A DNA stretch of 31,771 nt from Christensenella sp. UBA7102. GTDB lineage: Bacteria > Bacillota > Clostridia > Christensenellales > UBA1750. Position numbers and translations under genes: made by a program. Each line of letters opens with the position of its first letter. Position 1 is the stretch's first letter. Under the pieces are notes generated by a model. That model did not search any database and was not told the origin of the DNA. It saw nothing but the letters and a program-made list of their open reading frames with translations. Shown here piece by piece: positions 1 to 7,482 of the stretch. Location: positions 1 through 31,771 of the forward strand of contig DKYK01000022.1 of NCBI GenBank assembly GCA_002492415.1, given 5' to 3'.

Positions 1-753
1 AAGGGCCTGACCTACGGCGGTTCTTTGGCTAGAACGCAGGCTACGGGCTATGGCTTGGTCTACTTCACCCGCGAGATGCTCGCCGAAAAGGGTCTGAGTT
101 TCGAGGGCAAGAAAGTCGTCATTTCCGGCTCCGGCAACGTCGCCATCTATGCGGCGGAAAAGGCCATGCAGCTGGGCGGCAAGGTCATCTCCATGTCCGA
201 CTCCAACGGCTCGGTCTACGATCCCGAGGGCATTGATCTGGACCTGATGAAGGAGATCAAGGAAGTCAAGCGCGGAAGAGTCAAGGACTACTGCGCGGCC
301 AAGGCCGGCGCTACCTATATGGAAGGCAAGCGCGTCTGGTCCATTCCCTGCGACATCGCGCTGCCTTGCGCCACCCAGAATGAGCTGGACGGCAACGATG
401 CCAAGGCGCTGGTCGCCAACGGCTGCATCGCCGTGGCGGAGGGCGCTAATATGCCCTCTACCCCCGAGGCCATCGAGGTGTTCCAGGGCAACGGCATCCT
501 CTACGCGCCCGGCAAGGCGTCCAATGCGGGCGGCGTGGCCACCTCCGCGCTGGAGATGAGCCAGAACTCCCAGCGTCTGAGCTGGACCTTTGACGAGGTG
601 GATAAGAAGCTCGAGGGCATCATGGTGGGCATTTACAGCAATGCGTCCTCCACTGCCAAGGAATTCGGCGTTGCTGGTAACCTGGTCGCGGGCGCGAACA
701 TCGCCGGCTTCAAGAAGGTCGCCGACGCCATGCTCGCCCAGGGTGTGGTGTAA
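1..753 (+). CDS. gdhA: Glutamate dehydrogenase, C-terminal part (5' end outside window)
   Basis: The reading frame is open from base 1 and gives about 250 residues, the C-terminal half or more of a hexameric glutamate dehydrogenase (full length usually about 445). The enzyme interconverts glutamate with 2-oxoglutarate plus ammonia in the cytoplasm. The fragment starts in the conserved GGSLARTQATGYG segment, followed by the Rossmann dinucleotide-binding motif SGSGNVAIYA and, further on, the NAGGVATSALEMSQN segment typical of bacterial NADP-type enzymes. Catalytic lysines lie upstream, outside the window. A strong terminator follows the stop codon, so this is the last gene of its transcript. 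Family identity is firm; NADP preference is inferred from overall similarity. Confidence 0.93.
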   Translation, partial: KGLTYGGSLARTQATGYGLVYFTREMLAEKGLSFEGKKVVISGSGNVAIYAAEKAMQLGGKVISMSDSNGSVYDPEGIDLDLMKEIKEVKRGRVKDYCAAKAGATYMEGKRVWSIPCDIALPCATQNELDGNDAKALVANGCIAVAEGANMPSTPEAIEVFQGNGILYAPGKASNAGGVATSALEMSQNSQRLSWTFDEVDKKLEGIMVGIYSNASSTAKEFGVAGNLVAGANIAGFKKVADAMLAQGVV

Positions 754-771
754 CTTCAATCGATCTGATAT

Positions 772-809
772 AAAAACGACCTGGAACCGTTTGGTTTCAG
801 GTCGTTTTT
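772..809 (+). terminator. Intrinsic terminator after gdhA
   Basis: A 17-bp stem (arms 772-788 and 793-809, one G-U wobble) with a four-base loop ends in a run of five T. The A-rich start of the left arm makes the hairpin potentially bidirectional, so it could also serve the minus-strand operon that ends at 871. Confidence 0.9.
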
Positions 810-870
810 CCTTTGATTGCTTCGGCTGGGAGCCGGTAAGCTTGGTATAGGCGGACTGCGCCGCCTTTCT

Positions 871-1716
871 CTAATCGCCGTAGGGCAGCGTATGCTCGGC
901 ATTTGCCGTGAATTCACGAACTTCGACGATCTTGTCCTGTTCATCAAAGCGGAAGAGCGACATACCGTCAAAGGCATGCGTCTTTCCATCCGTCTCGCAG
1001 CGGAAAAACCACTCCACAACCACATATTCGTTTTGTGTCACCACGCGCCTGACGGTCCATTCCTGCACTTTGCCGGTTTTGTTCCAGTCTGAGAACCAGC
1101 GCTGAATCTGTGCAAGACCATGGTATTCCTTACCGCTGCTCTCCACGTAAAGGATGTCCTTTGCAAACAGAGTCTCCAGTGCGCTCGCATCGCGGGACAG
1201 CCAGCACTGAAGGGTGCGCCGGGCCAGCGCTTCGCGATCAGGGCGCAGCAGATATTCCATGTTATAATAGAGCTGTTCACCGTCGCCCACGGGCTGCATT
1301 TCCTCGGCAACAACAGCAAAGCCATAGCGCTTGTAGAAATTAACCGCGTGCTCATTGCGCTGTTGCACATCCAGCACCACTTTTTTGATGTTGTCAGGCA
1401 GCATAGAGAGAAAAACGCCGAATGCGTAGTAGCCCAGACCTGTGCCGACCAGATCATGGCGCATCACGATGATGTTCAGCTTGCATACCTCTGCGTCCAG
1501 ATCATACAGCAGCCAGCCGATACCGCTGCTGTTGCGGCGCAGTGTGTCCATGATGATGAGGTTGTGCTTGCCTTCGTTGCCATAGGTCACAAAGCGCTCG
1601 CGCCACAGATCCACAGGCGTGTCGTTTTCCGCGAACCATAGCTGGTACTCGTCATTGTCAAACAGCGATGCGACAAATTCGCAGTCGGCCGTCGTGGCCT
1701 GTCTCGTTACGATCAT
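871..1716 (-). CDS. GNAT acetyltransferase fused to an NTF2/SnoaL-like domain
   Basis: The 281-residue product has two parts. Residues 1-155 look like a GNAT N-acetyltransferase: a predicted acetyl-CoA loop around residues 86-96 (RHDLVGTGLG) and the motif-B segment NFYKRYGF at 126-133. Residues about 160-281 look like a SnoaL/DUF4440-type NTF2-like cone: LARRTLQCWLSRDASALETL, then VESSGKEYHG and WFSDW, typical of small-molecule-binding or ester-hydrolysing folds. The start has GGAGG eight bases upstream. It begins four bases after the dapF stop, so it is the last gene of the asnA-dapF operon. The substrate is unknown. The fusion is unusual; the domain calls rest on motif reading only. Confidence 0.75.
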   Translation of the reverse strand: MIVTRQATTADCEFVASLFDNDEYQLWFAENDTPVDLWRERFVTYGNEGKHNLIIMDTLRRNSSGIGWLLYDLDAEVCKLNIIVMRHDLVGTGLGYYAFGVFLSMLPDNIKKVVLDVQQRNEHAVNFYKRYGFAVVAEEMQPVGDGEQLYYNMEYLLRPDREALARRTLQCWLSRDASALETLFAKDILYVESSGKEYHGLAQIQRWFSDWNKTGKVQEWTVRRVVTQNEYVVVEWFFRCETDGKTHAFDGMSLFRFDEQDKIVEVREFTANAEHTLPYGD

Positions 1717-1720
1717 GCGC

Positions 1721-2575
1721 TCAATCCTCCATCCATTCGCCCTCTGCGATGATTGCCGCCGCGCCGGTCATGTAGACACGGCCGTCCGTTTCGTCCCACT
1801 CAATCACCAGATCCCCGCCGCGCAGGTGCACGGTCACGGTGCGGGCGGACACCACGCCCTTGCACATTGCCGCCACCGCCGACGCACATGCACCCGTGCC
1901 GCAGGCCATCGTCTCGCCGCTGCCGCGCTCCCATACGCGCATCTTCAGGCTGCCGTCAGGGAGGGGCTGCACAAATTCTACATTTGCCCGCTCGGGGAAG
2001 ACAGTATCAAATTCGATGGGTCTGCCGATGCGTTCAAAGGGTTCCAGCCGCATCGGGTCTTCGTCTATCAGGAACACCACGTGTGGATTGCCCATCGATA
2101 CGCAGATGCCGCGCGCAGGCTGATCGCCAATGTACAGCGGCACGTCCTGCGGATCCTCCGCCAGCACCGGAATGCTTTCCGCCGAAAGGTCTGGCGCTTC
2201 CATGTCCACACGCAGCAGCGTCACCGCGCCGTTTGAATCGCGCTCCACCGCCTGCACGGCCTTGACGCCGCCCAGCGTCTCAATGCGCACGGTGTCTTCA
2301 TGGCAGCGCTCGGGATGGCGTTCCAACATGTATTTACCGATACAGCGCATCGCGTTGCCGCACATCTTGCTCACCGAACCGTCTGCGTTGCGCATGTTCA
2401 TGCGGCAGTCAGCCACGGAGCTTTCCTCGATCAGAATCAGTCCGTCCGAGCCGATGCCCGTGTGCCGGTCGCTCACCTTGACCGCCGCCGCGTCCACATC
2501 CTTCGGCGCATCGTAGAGAAAACGATCGACATAGATGTAATCATTGCCGATGCCGTGCATTTTGACAAAGTGCAT
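1721..2575 (-). CDS. dapF: Diaminopimelate epimerase
   Basis: DapF converts LL- to meso-diaminopimelate, the precursor of lysine and of the peptidoglycan stem peptide. The 284-residue protein has the family N-terminus MHFVKMHGIGNDYIYVD and both catalytic cysteines of this PLP-independent racemase: C72 in the RNADGSVSKMCGN motif and C225 in MACGTGAC. Length matches the family (about 275-285). A GGGAG ribosome site precedes the ATG. It lies 21 bases downstream of asnA and four bases upstream of the GNAT fusion gene, so the three are probably co-transcribed. The later dipeptide epimerase operon (21332 onward) is a separate peptide pathway. Confidence 0.96.
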   Translation of the reverse strand: MHFVKMHGIGNDYIYVDRFLYDAPKDVDAAAVKVSDRHTGIGSDGLILIEESSVADCRMNMRNADGSVSKMCGNAMRCIGKYMLERHPERCHEDTVRIETLGGVKAVQAVERDSNGAVTLLRVDMEAPDLSAESIPVLAEDPQDVPLYIGDQPARGICVSMGNPHVVFLIDEDPMRLEPFERIGRPIEFDTVFPERANVEFVQPLPDGSLKMRVWERGSGETMACGTGACASAVAAMCKGVVSARTVTVHLRGGDLVIEWDETDGRVYMTGAAAIIAEGEWMED

Positions 2576-2596
2576 TTTGCTCTCCCGTCCTTCCGT

Positions 2597-3610
2597 CTAC
2601 AGCAGCGGCACGCCCGCCACCGCGAACTTCTCGCTCACCTCCGCCGGCCAGATGGCGCATTGCACCTCACCAATGTGCGCCTTGCCCAGCAGCAGCATGC
2701 ACAGCCGGCTTTGCCCGATGCCTCCGCCGATGGTCAGCGGCAGCCGCTCGTCGATGAGCGCGCTGTGGAAGGGAAGAGACGCGCGCTCTATCTTGCCCGC
2801 CGCAGTCAGCTGCGCCAGCATGGACTGCGCATCCACGCGGATTCCCATCGAGGAGATCTCCAGCCGCGTATCCAACGCCTTGTGGTAGTAGACCAGGTCG
2901 CCGTTTAGGTTCCAGTCGTCATAGTCTGGAGCTCTGCCGTCGTGCGGCATGCCCGATTCCAATGGCCAGCCGATCTGCATGAAGAAGGCCGCGCCATGCT
3001 CGCGCACAAAGGCCTCTTCACGGGCCGCGGGCGCTAGGTTGGGGTAGAGCGCCTCCAACTCGCCCGTGGTGATGAAGCACACCTCTTCGGGCAGCTTGAC
3101 GTCGATCTCCGGAAAGGCATTGCGCAGCTTTTCCGAGGTGATGAACAGCGCGTGATGGATGCGTCGCACGGTTTCCTTTAGGTAGTCCAGCGTGCGGTCC
3201 TCACGGCGGATCACCTTTTCCCAGTCCCACTGATCCACGTAGATGGAGTGGAAGTTGTCCGTCACTTCATCCCGGCGGATGGCGTTCATGTCCGTGTACA
3301 GTCCCTTGCCGACGGGGTATCCGTAGCGGCCCAGCGCATAGCGCTTCCACTTGGCCAGCGACTGCACCACCTGCACCGCGATGCCGGGTTGCTCAAGCAG
3401 GTCGAACTCCACGGGCCGTTCCACGCCGTTGAGGTCGTCGTTGAGACCCGTTGCCTTGTCAACAAAGAGCGGCGCGGATACGCGCTGCAGGTTGAGCAGC
3501 GCGGAAAGCTCCCCCTCAAAGTCGTCCTTGGCCTGCTTGATGGCCAGCTGCGTGTGATAAAGATCCAGGCTGGGCTTGTAGCCCGCCGGAAGGTTATGCG
3601 TATGCTCCAT
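2597..3610 (-). CDS. asnA: Aspartate-ammonia ligase (asparagine synthetase A)
   Basis: AsnA makes asparagine from aspartate, ammonia and ATP in the cytoplasm, using a class II aminoacyl-tRNA synthetase-like fold. The 337-residue product is close to the usual 330. It carries family segments such as LNLQRVSAPLFVD, the YVDQWDWEKVI segment and the C-terminal GGGIGQSRLCMLLLGKAHIGEVQ region (residues about 302-324) forming the ATP site. The ATG is preceded by AAGGAG. It is the first gene of a minus-strand operon with dapF and the GNAT fusion, driven by the promoter at 3674-3702. Confidence 0.96.
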   Translation of the reverse strand: MEHTHNLPAGYKPSLDLYHTQLAIKQAKDDFEGELSALLNLQRVSAPLFVDKATGLNDDLNGVERPVEFDLLEQPGIAVQVVQSLAKWKRYALGRYGYPVGKGLYTDMNAIRRDEVTDNFHSIYVDQWDWEKVIRREDRTLDYLKETVRRIHHALFITSEKLRNAFPEIDVKLPEEVCFITTGELEALYPNLAPAAREEAFVREHGAAFFMQIGWPLESGMPHDGRAPDYDDWNLNGDLVYYHKALDTRLEISSMGIRVDAQSMLAQLTAAGKIERASLPFHSALIDERLPLTIGGGIGQSRLCMLLLGKAHIGEVQCAIWPAEVSEKFAVAGVPLL

Positions 3611-3673
3611 GGGTCACACACTCCTTTTTTCTCATAAACCGCGCCGGGGAATCCAACGCTTTTCCATGCTAAT

Positions 3674-3702
3674 ACTATACCGTTATCGGCCTAAATTTGC
3701 AA
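3674..3702 (-). promoter_or_regulatory. Promoter of asnA-dapF operon
   Basis: On the minus strand a TTGCAA -35 box (3697-3702) and a TATAGT -10 box (3674-3679) are separated by exactly 17 bases, about 65 bases upstream of the asnA start codon. This fits a housekeeping sigma factor. Confidence 0.75.
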
Positions 3703-3721
3703 GAAAAATCCATCAAAAATG

Positions 3722-3773
3722 CATTTGTGCCGCAACAAATGGCTATGGTGTTTTATACCACGTGTGGTACAAT
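3722..3773 (+). promoter_or_regulatory. Two inverted repeats and -10 box upstream of the alpha-galactosidase
   Basis: The first repeat has 7-base arms CATTTGT / ACAAATG (3722-3728, 3735-3741) around six bases. The second has 6-base arms TACCAC / GTGGTA (3756-3761, 3764-3769) around GT and runs into a TACAAT -10 box at 3768-3773. No good -35 box was seen, which would suit an activated promoter. The sites are likely operators for a sugar-responsive regulator not encoded in this window; that is inference. Confidence 0.5.
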
Positions 3774-3829
3774 GAAACCGCGAGAAAACATCAGCGGGGG
3801 AGACCCTGCGCAGAAAGGAAGCGCGAAGC

Positions 3830-5014
3830 ATGATTGCAAGAACCGCCCCCATGGGATGGAATTCCTGGAATACGTTTGCAAAGGACATCAATGAGGAACT
3901 CATTCGCCAGATGGCGGACGTCATGGTGTCCGAGGGGTACCGCGACGCAGGCTATGAGTACTTGGTCATCGACGATTGCTGGAGCGAGATGGAACGCGAC
4001 GAAAACGGCCGCCTTGTTCCCGATCACATCAAGTTCCCCCACGGCATGAAGGCCGTAGCCGATTACGTTCACTCCAAGGGCCTGAAGTTTGGCATGTATT
4101 CCTGTGCCGGCGTGCGCACCTGCGCGGGCTATCCCTCCAGCTTTGACCATGAGTTTGTCGACGCCGCCACCTTTGCCGAGTGGGGCGTGGACTTCCTCAA
4201 GTACGATTTCTGCAATTTCCCCGTCAACGGCGATTGCAAGATGCGCTATCAGACCATGTCCATGGCGCTCAAGGCCACGGGCCGCGAGATCCTGTTCTCG
4301 GCCTGCAACTGGGGCCGCGAGGAGCCCTGGCACTGGATGCGCTCCATCGGCGCGCACATGTACCGTTCCACCGGCGACATCATGGACAACTTCGTTTCCT
4401 TTACCGACATCGTAAAGTCCCAGCTTGCAAACTTCTGCGACAGCGGAAATTACTGCTTCAACGACATCGATATGCTCACTGTGGGCATGTACGGCAAGGG
4501 CAATGTGGGGATCGGTTCGGTGTGCACTGACGAGGAATATCGCGTGCAGTTCGCACTGTGGTGCATGCTCTCCGCGCCCTTGATGATGGGCGGCGACCTG
4601 CGCAACATGAACGACTTCTGCAAGCAGCTCATGCTCAACCCCGAGCTGATCGCCATCAACCAGGACGAGGAGTGCCGTCCGCCCTTTGTGGTGCGCAGAG
4701 ACGCCATCGGCCATGTCAATCCCGACCCCAAGGACGGCGAGTTCCCCTGGATTCACGAGGAGGATACGGCTTGGACGCTGTTTAAGCACCTGTCCGGCGG
4801 CGAGTTTGTCATCGGTTACTTCAACCTGTCCAAGACCGACGCGGAGATCAACTGCAACTTCTCCGATTGCGGCTTGCCCTATCCGTCCGGCTACGGCCTG
4901 GAGATGAAGGATGTATTCACCGGCGAGATCATCGGCGTCAAGCGCGATTATTGCAACCCCGTTATCCCCGCGCGCGACTGCAAGCTGTTCCGCTGCCGCC
5001 TTGTCAAATGCTGA
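3830..5014 (+). CDS. Alpha-galactosidase, glycoside hydrolase family 27
   Basis: This 394-residue enzyme should release terminal alpha-linked galactose from oligosaccharides such as raffinose or melibiose. It starts with the GH27 signature PMGWNSWNTF and continues with the VIDDCW strand (47-51). The predicted nucleophile is D126 in LKYDFCN and the acid/base is D183 in YRSTGDI; both match the retaining GH27/36 clan. The LSAPLMMGGDLRNM segment and a C-terminal beta domain are also present. No signal peptide is visible, so it is probably cytoplasmic. AAGGAAG precedes the ATG. Its stop codon overlaps the start of the next small gene. GH27 members can instead be alpha-N-acetylgalactosaminidases, so exact specificity is open. 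Confidence 0.9.
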   Translation: MIARTAPMGWNSWNTFAKDINEELIRQMADVMVSEGYRDAGYEYLVIDDCWSEMERDENGRLVPDHIKFPHGMKAVADYVHSKGLKFGMYSCAGVRTCAGYPSSFDHEFVDAATFAEWGVDFLKYDFCNFPVNGDCKMRYQTMSMALKATGREILFSACNWGREEPWHWMRSIGAHMYRSTGDIMDNFVSFTDIVKSQLANFCDSGNYCFNDIDMLTVGMYGKGNVGIGSVCTDEEYRVQFALWCMLSAPLMMGGDLRNMNDFCKQLMLNPELIAINQDEECRPPFVVRRDAIGHVNPDPKDGEFPWIHEEDTAWTLFKHLSGGEFVIGYFNLSKTDAEINCNFSDCGLPYPSGYGLEMKDVFTGEIIGVKRDYCNPVIPARDCKLFRCRLVKC

Positions 5015-5199
5015 CCTGCATCCAATGCGGCCGCCCGCTGGAAAAGGACGAGGTCGCACTGACCAAAAAACTCGTCAATCGCGGCGCCACGCAGTATCTG
5101 TGCATTGACTGCCTGGCAAAAAAATTCGAGGTCACGCACGAGGATCTCGAAAAGAAAATTGTGGAGTTCCGTCAAATGGGCTGCACGCTGTTCCTGTAA
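5008..5199 (+). CDS. Small zinc-ribbon protein coupled to the alpha-galactosidase
   Basis: The ATG overlaps the alpha-galactosidase stop (ATGCTGA), a typical coupling arrangement, and reads 63 residues. Two CxxC pairs stand out: C4-IQ-C7 followed by GRP, and C32-ID-C35. Together they form a likely treble-clef or zinc-ribbon site. A charged helix (residues 42-56) and a CTLFL tail follow. It resembles short uncharacterised Clostridia proteins with the same N- and C-terminal pattern, but I cannot assign a function. It could bind a partner protein, RNA or DNA. A terminator follows directly, so the two genes form one transcript. Confidence 0.75.
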   Translation: MLTCIQCGRPLEKDEVALTKKLVNRGATQYLCIDCLAKKFEVTHEDLEKKIVEFRQMGCTLFL

Positions 5200-5214
5200 T
5201 ACACATCCGTTCAA

Positions 5215-5246
5215 GGGCGCTTTCCGACTGCGGGGAAAGCGCCTTT
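5215..5246 (+). terminator. Terminator after the alpha-galactosidase operon
   Basis: A 10-bp stem (arms 5216-5225 and 5234-5243, GGCGCTTTCC / GGAAAGCGCC) is followed by only three T and then GTC. The stem is strong but the tail is weak. Confidence 0.65.
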
Positions 5247-5288
5247 GTCAAATTTTGGCGACGTCGTTTCTTTTGCGCCGCGCGGTGT

Positions 5289-5294
5289 TATAAT
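5289..5294 (+). promoter_or_regulatory. -10 box upstream of the D-2-hydroxyacid dehydrogenase
   Basis: A perfect TATAAT lies 34 bases before the ATG at 5328. The sequence 16-18 bases upstream (TTTCTT or similar) is a poor -35 box, so the promoter may be weak or activator-dependent. Confidence 0.45.
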
Positions 5295-5327
5295 AATGAG
5301 GACATAAAGAAACACCGAGGTGGCAGC

Positions 5328-6308
5328 ATGAAAGTATTCGCCTATTCCTATCGTAAATTCGACGAAGAACCCTACTTTAAAAAATACTGTGAACAGCTGG
5401 GGATTGAGCTGGGATATACGGAGCTGGATCCCACGATGGAGACCGCGCACCTCGCCGCGGGCTATGACTACATCTCCATTCTGCTCACGCGCATGGACGC
5501 GCAGCTGGTGGAGGAGTTCCACCGCTTGGGCGTGCGCGTCATCTCCAACCGACTCATCGGCGTGGACCACGTCGACGTGCGCCGCGCAAAAGAGCTGGGC
5601 ATGGTGGTCACCAACGCTCCCTATTCCTCCAACTGTGTGGCAGATTTCACCCTGATGCTGATGCTGATGAGCATCAGGCGCATGAAGCAGATGATGCGCC
5701 GCAACGAGATGAACGACTTTACGCTTCCCGGCATCCAGGGCATGGAGATGCGTAATCTGACCGTGGGTGTGCTGGGCACGGGCAAGATCGGCCGCACCGT
5801 CATCCATGCATTGTCGGGTTTCGGATGCAAAATACTCGCCTATGACCTCTATCCGAACGAGGAGGTCAAAGCCCATGCGCAGTATGCCGATCTGGATACC
5901 ATTTTCACTACCTGCGACGTCATCACCCTTCATATGCCCCTGACCGACGAAAATTTCCACATCATCTCTCGCGATGCCCTCGCCAAAATGAAAAAGGGCG
6001 TTGTGCTCATCAATACCGCGCGAGGCCCTCTCATTGATACTGAGGCGCTCATTGACGCGCTGGAAGCCGAGCATGTGGGTGCCGCGGGCCTCGACGTAGT
6101 GGAGGACGAGGTGGGACTCTATCACAACGACTGGAAGAACACCGTCATCCACAACCGCTACATCCCATTGCTGCGCGGCTTTAACAACGTCATCGTAACC
6201 TCGCACAAGGCCTACTACACCGACCAGTCTGTCGACGACATGGTGCGCAATTCGCTGCTGGGCATCTATTATGAGCATAACGGCATGGAGAATCCATTCA
6301 AAGTGTAA
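5328..6308 (+). CDS. D-2-hydroxyacid dehydrogenase, D-lactate dehydrogenase / VanH type
   Basis: The 326-residue product should reduce a 2-keto acid, most likely pyruvate, to the D-hydroxy acid with NADH. The NAD fold has GVLGTGKIG at 147-155, with D173 at the position that favours NAD over NADP. The catalytic triad is R232 (INTARGPLID), E261 (VVEDEVG) and H293 (SHKAYYT). The SHKAYYT ending and LDVVEDEVGLY segment are those of the D-lactate dehydrogenase/VanH branch. No ligase gene of the VanA type is nearby, so a fermentative D-lactate role is more likely than a resistance role. GAGGTGG precedes the ATG. The gene is monocistronic, flanked by its own -10 box and terminator. Confidence 0.88.
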   Translation: MKVFAYSYRKFDEEPYFKKYCEQLGIELGYTELDPTMETAHLAAGYDYISILLTRMDAQLVEEFHRLGVRVISNRLIGVDHVDVRRAKELGMVVTNAPYSSNCVADFTLMLMLMSIRRMKQMMRRNEMNDFTLPGIQGMEMRNLTVGVLGTGKIGRTVIHALSGFGCKILAYDLYPNEEVKAHAQYADLDTIFTTCDVITLHMPLTDENFHIISRDALAKMKKGVVLINTARGPLIDTEALIDALEAEHVGAAGLDVVEDEVGLYHNDWKNTVIHNRYIPLLRGFNNVIVTSHKAYYTDQSVDDMVRNSLLGIYYEHNGMENPFKV

Positions 6309-6321
6309 AAAACGCTTCACA

Positions 6322-6353
6322 AGGACCGCATCTTTTAGATGCGGTCCTATTTT
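6322..6353 (+). terminator. Terminator after the D-2-hydroxyacid dehydrogenase
   Basis: Perfect 11-bp stem (arms 6322-6332 and 6338-6348, AGGACCGCATC / GATGCGGTCCT), loop TTTTA, tail ATTTT. Confidence 0.9.
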
Positions 6354-6377
6354 GCGTTGAGTTAAAAAAATAAAGAG

Positions 6378-6406
6378 TATAATTTACTCATCCCCTATAG
6401 GGGGAT
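6378..6406 (+). promoter_or_regulatory. Promoter with CsoR-type operator (autoregulation)
   Basis: A perfect TATAAT -10 box (6378-6383) is followed, across the expected transcription start, by the G-tract palindrome ATCCCCTATAGGGGGAT (6390-6406). Such C-tract/AT/G-tract sites are the known operator style of CsoR/RcnR repressors, and a CsoR-family gene starts 17 bases downstream. The -35 box is poor (TTGAGT with a 15-base spacer). Confidence 0.75.
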
Positions 6407-6423
6407 AAAGAGGTGGAGCTTCA

Positions 6424-6693
6424 ATGGAACATCAGCATGAGCGGGCAGAAGCGGTCGTTCGCCGCTTGTCCCGGGCCATCGGCCATTTGCAGGCCGTCAA
6501 ACGCATGGTGGAGGAGGGACGGGACTGCGCCGAGGTGCTCACGCAGCTGGCCGCTGTTAAGTCCGCCATCAACAACGTGGGCAAAGTGATCTTGCAGGAC
6601 CACCTGGAGCACTGTATCGTCGAAGCAGTACAGCAGGGCGATCACGGAGCGCTGGACGAGCTCAACTCCGCTATCGACCGATTCATCAAGTGA
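6424..6693 (+). CDS. CsoR/RcnR/FrmR-family metal- or thiol-sensing repressor
   Basis: The 89-residue all-helical protein belongs to the DUF156 repressor family. C35 (RDCAEVLTQLAAVKSAIN), H60 and C64 (LQDHLEHCI) supply the Cys-His-Cys triad that binds Cu(I) in CsoR. H63 gives an extra possible ligand and H3/H5 lie in the N-terminus. It would bind DNA as a tetramer and release it upon metal binding. AGGTGG precedes the ATG and a family-type operator lies just upstream, so it probably represses itself and the transporter 13 bases downstream. Copper is the default guess from the C-H-C triad. Persulfide or nickel sensing cannot be excluded, since no copper genes are adjacent. Confidence 0.88.
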   Translation: MEHQHERAEAVVRRLSRAIGHLQAVKRMVEEGRDCAEVLTQLAAVKSAINNVGKVILQDHLEHCIVEAVQQGDHGALDELNSAIDRFIK

Positions 6694-6706
6694 ACGGAGG
6701 CGCATC

Positions 6707-7456
6707 ATGAAAGCCGAACAGATCAAGCCTACGCTTTATGCGCTGCTGGCTGCCGCGCTCTATGCGGTGAATTCGCCGCTGTCCAAGCTGCTGCTGGAGG
6801 ATGTGCCCGCCACGATGATGGCAGCGCTGCTCTACCTTGGCGCTGGCATGGGCGTATCGCTGATAACGCTGGTACGCAGAGCTTCGGGCCACGGCAGCCG
6901 CGAGCTTCCGCTGACGAAGAAAGAACTGCCCTATGTGATGGCTATGGTGCTGCTCGACATTGCCGCACCGCTCTGCCTGATGTTGGGTCTGACCCAAACC
7001 ACTGCGGCCAACGCTTCACTGCTCAACAATTTTGAAATCGTCGCTACCTCCGTCATCGCGCTGTGCGTGTTCCATGAGCGCATCTCACCGCGCCTGTGGC
7101 TGGCCATCGCACTGGTGACATTGGCAAGCCTGTCGCTCTCTTTCAAAGACACCAGCAGCCTGTCCTTTTCTTGGGGATCGCTGCTCGTTTTGCTGGCGTG
7201 CGCGTTCTGGGGCTTGGAGAACAACTGCACACGCAGTCTGTCGGACAAGGATCCGATGCGTGTCGTGGTAATCAAGGGCTTTGGCTCGGGCCTGGGCGCG
7301 GCAAAGACCAGCGCTTGGTACGCTGTATCGCCCTTTGTGGGCGCGGGGCTGTCGCTGCTCATTTTTAGGCAGACGCAATCGATTTCTTTTTTCATTGCAT
7401 TGGCTGTAATGGCGGCTGGAGCATGGTTTGCCGCCACTGACGGCATTAGAAACTGA
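6707..7456 (+). CDS. EamA/DMT-family transporter with apparent internal deletion
   Basis: The 249-residue membrane protein has the first EamA repeat intact (residues 8-148, five predicted helices, with TTAANASLLNNFEIVATSVIAL). The second repeat begins normally (LLVLLACAFWGLENNCTRSL, KDPMRVVVIKGFGSGLG). At residues 195-199 the sequence jumps straight from GFGSGLG to AAKTSAWYAVSPFVG, which in relatives is separated by about 40-45 residues (two helices). Relatives are about 285-300 residues long. The frame is kept, so the product may have eight helices with altered topology, or be non-functional. It has a good GGAGG site and is co-transcribed with the CsoR-type gene. The substrate is unknown. 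Confidence 0.8.
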   Translation: MKAEQIKPTLYALLAAALYAVNSPLSKLLLEDVPATMMAALLYLGAGMGVSLITLVRRASGHGSRELPLTKKELPYVMAMVLLDIAAPLCLMLGLTQTTAANASLLNNFEIVATSVIALCVFHERISPRLWLAIALVTLASLSLSFKDTSSLSFSWGSLLVLLACAFWGLENNCTRSLSDKDPMRVVVIKGFGSGLGAAKTSAWYAVSPFVGAGLSLLIFRQTQSISFFIALAVMAAGAWFAATDGIRN

Positions 7457-7482
7457 GCGCAAGCAATCTGATTGACAGACTG

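Noticed and set aside
3791..5059. 422-codon minus-strand frame
   Set aside because: Antisense to the GH27 gene, whose catalytic motifs are intact.
5328..6308. VanHAX-type vancomycin resistance
   Set aside because: The dehydrogenase is VanH-like, but there is no D-Ala-D-Lac ligase or VanX gene beside it. A fermentative D-lactate dehydrogenase explains it.
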